From Cardinalis cardinalis (lineage: Eukaryota > Chordata > Aves > Passeriformes > Cardinalidae): a stretch of DNA of 64,000 nt. A program made the translations under genes and the position numbers. This document shows, one piece after another, positions 24,718 to 36,700 of this stretch. The notes beneath the pieces were generated by a model. It worked only from the letters and a program-made list of their open reading frames with translations. It made no database searches and was not told the origin of the DNA. Location of the stretch: positions 7,817,736 to 7,881,735 of the forward strand of contig JACDOX010000001.1 in NCBI GenBank assembly GCA_014549065.1, in the 5' to 3' direction. Within the stretch, counting starts at the first letter, position 1. Each line of letters starts with the position of its first letter.

Positions 24718-27700
24718 GTAAGTAGATAGTCCCAGGAGAGAATTCCTGTAGCAAGAACAAAGCATGACTGGCGTAACTTAAAGTTCAATCCAAAGCNTAT
24801 GCATAGAAAAACTCAAATTGTGTGTAGTTCATCCTCAATGAATAACTACCTAGAGGAATAAAAATTAAAACATGATGGTTTGCTACTTTATGTTTGTCAT
24901 AGTTTTCTGCATAAAAAAGTAACTTGGCAATGCTTGAGCAGATATAACTATGTCTGTAGAAAAATGTTAGATGACATTAGAAAACCTGAAGCAGTTTAGA
25001 TTCATTTTTAAAGCATTGGTGTTGGATTTTTAATAGCTTTGGGATCCAGGTGTTGGTTATTCCATTTAAAGGCTGAAGTAATCATGGATGATTTTTTACT
25101 AGCTCTAGTCAGCTTTACTCACTGGGGGCCACTACTCAGCCTTGCCTGATGTGTGTGGGTAAGGCTGGGAGGGTGCAGTGGTGCAGGGAGCAGCCCTGTG
25201 CTGTGGGNGGAACAGGCTAANGTGTTCCATGTGTGCTGCCTGGCANTGGAAGGAAGAGTGCTGGGATGGGGAATTCTGCTGGGTACCAAGTGGGTTTGCT
25301 AATTTGCAGCCTGNCTGGTACCTTTTCTTCCCCACCTTCTCTACTGTGCTGAGGAAACTGGGTCCTGACTGCCCCTGTTCAGGGACCTGCTCTCTGCAGA
25401 TGTGACTGGCTCCCTGCTCTCCTCTCTCCCCAGCTGACACAGTGAACTCAGTGTGCTCTCAGTCGAAGAACACACATCACAGACTACCTTTTTTTTTTTA
25501 ATTACTCTTTTTTTTNCCCTTGCACAGTCTTAGCGGCATAACCATGCTTGTAGTTCTTTAGCATGACAGCTACACGGTAATAACTGTCCTGCTTAAGTGC
25601 CCGACCTAAAGCCTCTTCAGCAGAAGTCCCAAAGCTGTGAACTTCTTCCCCACAGCTTGTGCCACACCTTCACAAGGTCTGAGCTGCTCAATTTAAAATC
25701 TAGGGGGACTTACTATATTTATATATTGTCGTATAAATAATGTATGTTTTTATATATAATACGCATTTTGAAAAATGGTGGGAAAAAAATCTGAGCATTT
25801 CCTTTTAAGGCATATGAGATGATACCAAAGCAACTGTATAATATGTAATTGTAATTTAAGATCATCACAAAGATCTAAAACTGCTTAATTAAGGACGTAT
25901 TTTATTGTAGGCAAATCCAGAAGCACAGCTCTTACCAGGACAGAGGTTTGTCAGTCCAGGTATGTTTCTATAGAAATCTCACAGCTGTGTGCTGTGCCCA
26001 TGTCAGCCTGCAAAGTGATGTGAACGTGCCTTTGTCTTTCTGCTTTTGTAGATGCAGAGGAGCAGGGAGTCATTGTGGTAGCTTTGTATCCCTATGATGG
26101 CATTCATGAAGAGGACTTGTCCTTCAAAAAAGGAGAAAAACTGAAAGTTATTGAAGAGTAAGTATAGCAATATTGGTTGTATTGCAGATTTTCTTTGGGC
26201 TGATCTAATTCCCTCTACAGTGCTTTGATATCCTACTTGTACCACGGGTGTACGAACAATAAGTGAGCTCTCTTACATGTAATAGTACAAATGCTTTATG
26301 GAGTTATTCCAGGTTGGATAGGACTTTATTCAACCTGCTGCAGTGGAAGGTGTTCCTGCCCATGACAGGGATGATCTTTTAGGTNCTTTCCAACCCNAAC
26401 CATTTTTGAGTCTACAGTTCTCTGGTTGGCAGCTGGCCTCAGTGACAGTGACCAAACATTGATCTGGTGGAGCCAGTGCTTCTCAGGGTGCTTGACCTCA
26501 GAGGGAAGGTTGTGCTTCTCTCTCCAGCCTGGGCAAAGCTCTCAGCTGACTAGAACCTAAATAATAATTTATCATTTTCCTTTCCTGTGAGTACTACCGT
26601 TTTTGTTTTTCAGATCTGGAGAATGGTGGAGAGCAAAATCTCTCACAACAAGAAAAGAAGGTTTCATTCCCAGCAACTATGTAGCAAAAGTAAACACCCT
26701 GGAAACAGAAGAGTAAGTTCTCCCGGTCTCTAAATTCTGGCAAACTTCTTCACCTTGGTGGTGTATCCTTCTTGGGTGGGGAAAGAGGTGGTTCTAACTC
26801 TTTGAAATACTTTTCAGATGGTTCTTCAAAGACATAACCCGAAAAGATGCTGAAAGACAACTTCTGGCTCCTGGAAATGGTCCTGGAGCTTTCCTTATCA
26901 GAGAAAGTGAAACATTAAAAGGTAGTTTTTGGGATGGTACTTTGGAATTGATATAGAGATAAAAAAGAGTCTACACAAAAATTGGCATTGGGTGTGGAGT
27001 AGTTTCAGTGCATCCTATTGGGTGAATTTTCTGCAGTTCTATAGGAGTGAGAAAAATGAGAAAATTAACCAGAAAACGAGAGAAGAGAGTTGCAGGCTAA
27101 CACCCAAAGCTGAGATAAGGGGGGGAAAAAAAGCATTTAATGTGTGATCACACTGACAATATGCAGGAATGAATGAAGTGGCACCTTTTCTTAATGTTTG
27201 TGACTCCTTTATTGAAAGGCATGCTGCTGTAATAGTAGCTGCTGCATTCTACAGTCTTCCATTATTGGGTCTGTATCCATTGCCACAAGTTTAGAGTTGT
27301 AGTTAGTGCATAATGAGGGTTTTCACTTCTACAGTGTAGTGGGATGCTTTTCAGAAAGCTTTTCAGTAAAATTTTGGGCTGTAAACAGAGTNCTTTGTGC
27401 TGAAAAGCTTAGTGAAGTCTCCAGGCTCTTCAGCTTTGAGTACCCCAGCCTGTGGACTCTGGCTGTAAGTCTGGATGGGAATTCCAGCTGGATGCTGTAA
27501 CACTGCATCCTCCAGAGGAAGACACNTGAAGCCTTTGGGGAGGTCATGCCTCCCCACTCCACAGGGTAGCTTTTTTGGCTCTAGTACTGCAAATTCTTGA
27601 CTAGGTATCATCTGTAATGGGCCTGTATCATTGTGCTCTCAGCTGAAGACCCCTAAATGAAGTTCTCAAAGTTTCCTAAATTCTACGTAGAGTACTGAGA

Positions 27701-30700
27701 GTATGGGAAAGTACCCCCCAGAATCACTGGATATGTGAGTGAAGAGAGATAAGGGGGGAGGGATCCTTTTTTATCCTTTGAAAATGGGCAAGAATTCTAC
27801 AAGTAGAAGAAACAGAGAGTGCTGGAGCTNAAGGTAGATGCTCTCCTGCCCCAGTTTAAATCTTAGATGATGTTAGGCTCCCTAGGGCTGCCTAGGGATC
27901 AACAGATCTAGCAGATCAANGGATCTGCTCTCCTTCCTCTATGCCTGAAGCCATCTCCAAACTATCCTTTTGCTGGTTGGGCCATGACAACCATCATGTT
28001 CCTTTTTCAAAATGCTGATCTCCAGATTTCAGCTTCTGCCTGAGCAGGGTGACAGCCACAGTCCTGCTCTCCCAGCCACTTCTACTTGAGCTGGGGGACT
28101 TTCTGCAATGCTGGGCACTGACTGTGGAGCTGNCTGGAATATGGAACCAGTGAGTTTGTTGAATAAGATTGAAAAAGAAAGTGTGACCATAAGCATTTTG
28201 GTGACTGGTTCAGGGCTGGTTTTTGCTAACTTCCTCCTTGTGGATTGCAAAATGCTTTTTGAGGAAATAAGGGNGCAAAAAGAAAAGCAGACAAATTGAT
28301 GATTTTCTTAGGCTTGGCTGTGCATGTNTGGGCTCTGTAGATTTTTGCTATCTGTTAATGAGGGTTCCTTCTTTATCCACAGGCAGCTATTCTCTCTCCA
28401 TACGGGACTATGATCCAGAGCATGGCGACGTTATTAAGCACTACAAAATCAGGAGTCTCGACAATGGAGGATTTTACATCTCTCCAAGAATAACTTTTCC
28501 TAACATCAATGATATGATCAAACATTATCAAAGTAAGTTAAAGCATTTAGTGAAGTACTTATTAGAATCCAGCCATTATTTCCNGTGAAGGAAAATGAAT
28601 GGTTTCTTCTTTTGTTTCAAAGCTTTTCTTTTTTCTTTTTATTTTCCTAAATAGCTTGGNCATGCATGTTATCAAAGATAAAGTAAAACTGATTGGAACT
28701 CAAGTATTGTTGTTACCACAACCAGATCTAGTGCTGGTTGTTCTGTGGCATACCATTGTGAAATGAATATTAGCTTTATAACACAATTCATCTNACTTAG
28801 GGTGATGTGAAGCTATAATAACAATTGACTACATTGTAAATAATATTTTCTTTGAGAGTAAATTTTTACTCATAATTAGCAGAAGTACATATAGACTTGT
28901 GAATGTTGTCTTGTACCTAGTGTTGAGTGTGAAATTGGTTTTATTTTTCCTGTAAATGCGTTTTTTTAATTATCAATTTTTAAAGGAAGAGATATTCCAT
29001 ATATTTCAAAGAAATAANATTACACCCACATAGAATGTATACATTTATTTAAAAAAAGAAAAGGTGGGGAGAGGAAGGGACAAGTCTATCTATGTTTTAG
29101 CTGCAAAACTGACTTCTCATTCTGTTTAACCTCCTGCTGAATAGCTCCAAAATTCAGGGTTTTTTTAATCTTGTACCTGGAAATAAAGACAGGACAATAA
29201 AATGTAGAACANAAAATCACATAGTAATTTTTCAAAGCCATTCTGAGGACTTGGCNGTGAAATTTTTCTGAATAGTTAGATATGTGTGCTAGCTGTTCAG
29301 CACAGCTGGAAAACCTGAGAATTATTCAACATTCNTATAAAAGTTATAGCTGGTCAGTGTCTGGAGAAAAAATAATGCTGACCTACTTATGCTTGCNTGC
29401 ACATCTGTCTGAAACTATGTTGCAAGAAAATTTAATGACAAATTCAGAATACAGATCCCAAACCTGACTCCGTTGTACATCTTAATCAACATAGTGTCAA
29501 GAATAAGATCTGATATTGNATTTACTTGGTGCAAATTGTACTAAAACCCCTTAATAATCTGACAGTAACCGGATGCGTGTGATACTTTTTTATTAAATTT
29601 GTCTTTGAATGCAAAATTTCAGATCAGAGGCACTTAAACTTCTGTGAAAGCACCAGAAAGGCTAAATTTTCATCGTAGCATCTCGTTATTTTGAACATTA
29701 TTGTGGGCTGGCTGGTGCAATTAAGCAATGTTTNTCTCAAGTCATGCAGCACAGGAGTGTAATGTATTTTGTACTTGGTTTTTTCTTTGAAAACCAGGGC
29801 AATCAGATGGCTTATGCAGAAAGCTGGAAAAAGCTTGTATTAGTCCCAAACCTCAAAAACCATGGGATAAAGATGCATGGGAGATTCCACGGGAATCGAT
29901 TAAATTAGTGAAGAAACTTGGAGCTGGTCAGTTTGGAGAGGTCTGGATGGGTAAGTTTATTCTTTTGAAAGAGTATTTATCTCTGAAGGAAGTGTTGTTT
30001 CAGAGTCATTCAAAAAGCATAGTGGACATGAACCCAATCCTTTATACTTGTAAAACAGCAAAATCAGGCCCAGAATGTACCTTCTTGTGAGGAGAGAGGG
30101 TTTGTAAAAGGGGATAGATAACCTGACAAGGAAGTGGAACAAATCCTTTTGGTGTCTTTTAAGGGAAAAAAATAGTGAGTAGCACTGTAATTTAGAAGGT
30201 CAAGGACAATAGTTTTTNGTTATATTTTGAGGCAGAAATACAAGAATGTAGTGAGATGTGGCTCCTGAATTTCAAAACCTACAAGCCTCTCAGAAGTTTG
30301 TTGCAAATAAGAAAGTGTTAGAAAGAAATAGAAATAGAAAGAAACCATGTCTTTTAGTGAACTGTGGATAGTGATATCATAGAAACCATGTCTTTTAGTG
30401 AACTGTGGATAGTGATATCATAGTCCATTTGTGAAGAAGATGCCTCCTGCAATGTTAGTGCCATACTGGGTGAAAAAAGGGAACAGACTTAACCCAAGAG
30501 TGTTGNCTGCCAGGGTGCTGCTCAGAAAGTGGGTGATTTATGTAGTAAGACTAGAGATTGAGCAGCCCATACNTTGTCTCATCAGGCAATAATAAAACTG
30601 TCATAAGACTTACAAGTTGTAAACATTAATATATGCCCAACAGAAAATGATGGCATTAATTATTATAACCTGAATAACCTGCTCTGTTGGCTTACAAGCN

Positions 30701-33700
30701 TATTTCCTCAGCCTCAGTGATTTCCTACTGGCAAGGGGCAATGCCCNGTGTCACATTCTGTGGAAATGGTTTAATCATCCTGCTTTTGAAATGCTGCCTT
30801 TTCTGTCATCAGATTATTCTTTTGGCTTCCTCATTGCATGTTCTGTGTACTATTCATTGCTTACAAACTTTTTGCCAGTTNGAATCTTATTTGAGGTAAA
30901 CCATATCTTCCTCCCAAAGTCTTCATTAAGATGTTTTTTCAGGCCAAGTCATTCTCTTAGCCTTTCCCCAAATCTGGACGTTATGTTTAAATAGGAATAA
31001 ATTTATATAGTTATAATAAAAGATCAGATTATGGTGATGATNATGATCATTATTAATTTTAAGACCTAAGGTTCTATGGGCAGAGCATTTCTGAGCAATT
31101 TAAAATGTTTCTCAAAGCTGGCTAGAGGACACAAAGCTATGAAGGAGTCTCTGATAATCCATGGGATTGTGTCAGTCTGACAAGAGTGTCATTGCTTTGA
31201 AGAGATGCTCTCGTTTAGAAAAGCAAAGCACAGACTGGTGCAGTTTGAGTGGCGAATTAAACACACTCAACTACAGCGTCAATCAGAAAGCTCTAACTGA
31301 GTCTTTGGTGCAATCTTTTGGTATAAATCACATAAAAAGTGCAAGCAACACATCTCTAATGTAATATAGCCATATTCAGCCTTTTATCTGCCTTCATGAG
31401 AAGAGGCTTAAGAAACCCTATAACTATGATATACATGAGTGACAATTTAGTCAGGACAAGTGTCAACCATTGTGCAGTTATTTCTGCCTAATATACCAGG
31501 GCAACAAATGTTTAACTTACACTGAAACGCTGTGGAAGACTTTGTGGTAGGAGNTAATCACCTGCTTGAAAATGCAGATCATTTTGGGAAGTGACTACTT
31601 CTGCACATAGACACAGAAAATAATAAAACTTTAAAAGGGTGTTTTCTGCTTCAAGATGCTTCCTCTTGTTTTTGTCATTATTTTAACATCTAAACTGGGC
31701 CTGAGCCCTATGTCTGAATTGCTGCACTGTGAGAAAAACTAATGTACTGTGAAAGCAATCGCTGCATTTCCTCTTCTTTGCTTTCTTTCTGAAGCGAAAG
31801 AAGATTTGCATGGCACAGATCCTCTCAAATCAGGAGCATGGTTAATCTTAGAACCAAGGAAGTTCAAGATGGAAAAGCATATTAGGTCAGCTGTGTGGTG
31901 CAGGGTGTCAGCAAGCACTGTGTACTNTAATGATCACCCAGGGAGTTATGTAGGAGTACTGAGCAATAATCTGGTTGCTGTGCTCTCCTGATTTGAGAGC
32001 TGGTTCTTACACTGCCTCCTCACAGAGAACAAAATTGTTTTTCAGCCATCATGTGAATTAGAAATGTTGTTCCATGGTTTCATTACTAAATAAATTTCTT
32101 CTTGATAAAGGATACTTAGAATNGTGCTTTCAGAGGGAAGAGTGTCCCACTCAAAGGAATGGTGCTTTTGGGTAAAGAAAGATGTAGAGCTACTGGACAA
32201 AATCCCACAAAGCCACAAAGATGATGAGGGGANGGGAGCACCTCTCTTTTGAGGGAAGGCTTAGGGAGATCTTGTCAGAGTATGCAAATAGCTGCAGGGG
32301 GTATGCAAGGTGGATGGAGCCAGGCTCTCCTCTGTGGTGCCCAGCGACAGGGCCAGGGACAATGGGCCCACAATGAAACACAGAGTTTCCTTCCAACACT
32401 CACTGTGTGAGTGGCCAAGCACTGGCACAGGCTGCCCAGAGAGGTTGTGGTGTCTCCATTCTTGGAGAGAATNAAAAACCAACTGGACACAATTCCTGGA
32501 CAACCAGCTCTAGGTGTCCCTGGAGGTGCTGGACACAGATGCTTTCCACAGGTCCTTTCTGTCTTTCTGAGAGATATGGGAATATAGAGACAATGCTGAC
32601 ACTGCAGTGTCAAGATGTGCAATTATAGCTTTTATGGTCTTTTCTTTTTAGTATCTCTATAACTACTTTCTGAGCATCCATGTGGACATCTTCCTCTTGA
32701 AGAGTTTGGAGGAAATTAACTTATATTATGGAAGGAGTAAGAAAATCCTAGGAGCAAAAAGCAGGCCTCCATATGCCCCCAGCACTTGGCTATGTTCCTG
32801 TATGACCTGTGCAGAAAATCTGTTTTGTGGAATGGGCAGGTGAATCTCCTCCAGCTCCAAAGAGTTACTTTTACACAGAGAAAAGTTGCTATCAGTTTTC
32901 CAGTTTTTTCCTATCAATACAAGTGCAATTTTATGCATTTTATAGATATTTTCTGGGTTTAGGCTACCAAGTTAGTGTTTATGTGTGCATTTTGGCCATC
33001 AATGCAGCCTGGGCTTTCTGCCTTCACATTTAATGGGCAGTGTGGAGATGAGTGAGAGATGGAGCTGCTGCTGCATTATTCTGCTCTGCAGCTGAATGAT
33101 GGCTGTAGGAGGTGAAGGAGTGAAGTGCTGACNTACAGCTGGATGCAGAGAAGCTGCTGTTCCTCAGACTCTTTCCCAGTACTCCTCCAACAGTAGCTGC
33201 TCCAGCCATTATCTGCCTTCTCCATAGCTCCAACAAGTTGTTCCCAGTGTACCCTGCAGGGAATCACTGGAAAAGCATATGAGAGGCTTGTTCACAAAGC
33301 TCTGCATCTTCAGTCCTGTTCAGAAATGGTAGGCTCAACCTCACTTGTATATTAGAAGTTTATATCACACTTGGCCTGATTAAGCCCATGCAAGAATCTG
33401 GGGACAGCCTGGCTATGCAAGACACTACTCTGACAAAATAATAGTAATCAACTGCAAAATAAGTACTGAAAAGCTTAATTTTTCTGGNGAATTCAATTCT
33501 AATATGTAAAAGAGAACATTGCTTGTTGTGTGAGACATCATCACACAATCCTCAGACTTTCATGCTAGTGCTTGCTTCACATTTGATTTTTAACAGTGGC
33601 TAAAACTGCAAAGAGACTGACTTCCTGCCNTGGTATGAGGGGTTTTTAGACCATGGAGTTCAGTGCATCTGGCCAGCTGCTTTAGTGATGTGATGAAGCA

Positions 33701-36700
33701 GAGCAGCACTGCAAGAGCAGGGTCTATGTTTTATGCATTTTTGTTCCNAGTGAGAACTGATATGATGTGAATNATGATTCTCTGTGTATTAATAATCCAT
33801 GAAGAGAATTCTCAAGCAGGGCTAAGAGGAAAGTTAACAAGGCAAATGCAGTGATTATAGTGTAGTTTATTAATGAGTCACATCTTGCTTGCATCTCAGA
33901 TGTAAAAGAGTCTCTTATCCAATAATCTCTGAATTAGAATATAAGTAATGTGTGCTTTGGAAGTGTATTTTCTTCTGCAGTTNTTATAAATACCAGAGTG
34001 TGCTCACAGAGCTCATGACCATCTTGTTTTGGTGTCCCATTCCTCCCAATACATGATGAAATAAATGAACAAGAGAGAAATCCAAGATCAGGTATTTCTA
34101 GTGCTCTCANCAGCTATTTGTTTTGTACAATACCAACAGAGGGTCAAGGTAGACTTCTTTACAGCAGAAGTATCACAGAGATGGTGTAGTAAAGCAAACT
34201 ATCTTTTTTAAAACAAAAGACCTGAGATTGATGGATATCTTTAGTGAATGTAAAATACTGTTACAAAGTTAATGTTAAGTGTGTTGATCATAANTGCCTC
34301 ACTGAAATAGTTGTATTAATTAGAATGTTAAGTAGAGAATTCAACAAATTGAGAGTGGAGCTCGTGCTCTGTTTTAGGACATGGAATGGAATAGTAGAAA
34401 TTATATAAATAGTCTTTCTGCTTCTTAAACAGAGAGAAATATGTTTATTTTCTGTTTTTCTGATGGTTATAAATCATATNCCTGGGCTTTAAGAGTGGAT
34501 TTGACCTGTAACTATAATTTCTTATCATTAAGTAACTTAGAGAAATGTCTTTGTTATGTTTTTACCTGACCATGTTTGGAAAAATAGATTTAATAATCAT
34601 GCAGGTGAATATTTTGTGATTGTGGCTTAGTGGCTTTTCTCAGGTGATCCTTCTTCAAAAAAGATGCAGTGCTCAGAGCAAGCACTTAAGATCTGGAAGT
34701 TAGGTCCTTGCTTTGCCACTGNTTTCTTTTGTTGGATAATAAATAGCATAAGGAAATGGTGGATTCCAGTTTAGAGGTGTATCCATCATGGCAATGATCT
34801 GGATTGTTGCTGAGTATGGAAATGAGGTATTTTGTTGAGTCATGAAGGTTTTACCTGAGAAATAATTCTACAATGTTGCAATGGGTATGGGGAAGGATAA
34901 AAGTTGCATTTGTATCCCTCTTTCTCTCTCTTTTATTTCTTCATTTTTCAAATTATATGACTTCACAAGATGAACTTCGGGGTAAAGATAAACTTTCGCA
35001 TCAGTGCTTGCTACTCTATATTTTTAAGGCTACTTTGACATTTATTNATTGTTTGGCAAACATGTAATCTGAAAATAATTCGCTGCTTTTCTCTTTACTG
35101 CTAGTTGCTTTTTATATAATTAGAATGTTACGTTAGAAGGTTTGCTAAACAGAGAAATGAGCCACAGCCACAGTCTCCTCCACTCCTGGCATGGGCTGTG
35201 TGATAAGAAGTTATCACATTTTAAATCTTGTGCTGAGCACTGCAGGATTGCAGTCCTGGCAGCGTGTCCTTGTTGGTCACGAGAACCATTCAGCTGCACT
35301 TTCCCGTAAAGCTCCATTTTGAGCACCAAGGGTTACAGGAAGGATTATAAGCATGAGACTGGCATGCATGAAATAAGTGTAATCATGGGATTTAAGATAC
35401 TTCAGAAATTTCCAGCCAGTCCTTGGACTCTATTGTTCTGAGGCAATTTAAGTGGACATTCATTGAAATGTGCCTTGACCAAGTATTTCAGGGGCTACTT
35501 GTGAATGGAAACTTGGTATGAAGTAAGAACATTTGCTTGCTTTATTTTTTTTTCAGATAACTGATTTCTAAAAATAGGGAATGGATCATTTTTCTCTGCA
35601 GTGCTGTATAAGTTGCAAAATAAAAAGGAATTCTAGCATAAATATTTGTGCTACATCTGGCACTTGTTTTCAGGCTCTCAGCTATTCCTGGAATCCAACC
35701 TCACCTGCTTTACGAATTCCTGCTGGTCGGGACACTGTGGGCTGCAGAGTGACTTCAGTGCACTGATCGTGTTCCCTCCCTGTAGGTTATTATCATAACA
35801 GTACCAAAGTGGCTGTGAAGACTCTGAAGCCTGGAACAATGTCTGTGCAAGCCTTCCTGGAGGAAGCCAACCTCATGAAAACACTTCAGCATGATAAGCT
35901 CGTTAGGCTTTATGCTGTAGTGACCAAAGAAGAGCCTATTTATATTATAACAGAGTTCATGGCAAAAGGTGAGAAAAACNTTGCATCTGCATGCTGATTT
36001 GGGCTGAGCTAGAGTTAATTTTCTTCCCAGTGGGTGTATGGGGCTGGATTTTGGATTTGTGCTGAACAGAGAGGTGATAATACAGAGGTGTTTTTGTTAT
36101 CACTGAGCAGTGCTTGCACAAAGCCAAGGCCTTTCCTGCTTTTTGTGCTGCCACGCAGGTGAGGGAGCTGGGGGTGCATAGGAGGGTGGGAGGAGACACA
36201 GCCAGGACAGGTGACCCCAAGTGACCAGAAGGACATTCCAGACCATGTGGCATCATGTTCAGTATAGAAAGGCAGGGAAGAAGAGGTGGGAGGGACAGTG
36301 TTTGTTTTCCTGAGTAACCATTACATGTGATGGAGCCCTGCTCTCCTGGAAATGGCTGAATACCTGCCTGCCCATGGGAAGCACTGAATCAATTCCTTGT
36401 TTTTCTTTGCTGGTGTGCACAGCTTTTACTTTTCCTCTCCCTATTAATCTGTCTTTATCTCAGCCCATGAGTTCTCTGCCTTTTACCCTTCTGATTCTCT
36501 CCGTGGTCCCACTGGTGGGAAGTGGGTGAGTGGCTGCCTGGGCCTGGCTGATGGCTGGGGTTAAACCACAACAATCTGCAAGCAATAGTTTAGTGAACTC
36601 TTCTGCTTCTCCTAAACTAGTTCCCTTTCTTTTTAAAGAAAGGAATGATAGAGTTATTTTTGAACATTCAAATATTAAAGGGAGGAGCACCTATCCTTAA

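Larger units (their letters stand above)
29951..35785 (+). other. LYN: LYN intron 8
   Basis: 5.8 kb. It contains a 41-bp tandem duplication (30341-30422) and a CR1 fragment (about 32205-32560). The rest is unassigned. Confidence 0.85.

Noticed and set aside
35957..36256. Minus-strand open frame next to LYN exon 9
   Set aside because: It lies mostly within the solo LTR, antisense to it, and resembles no viral or host protein.
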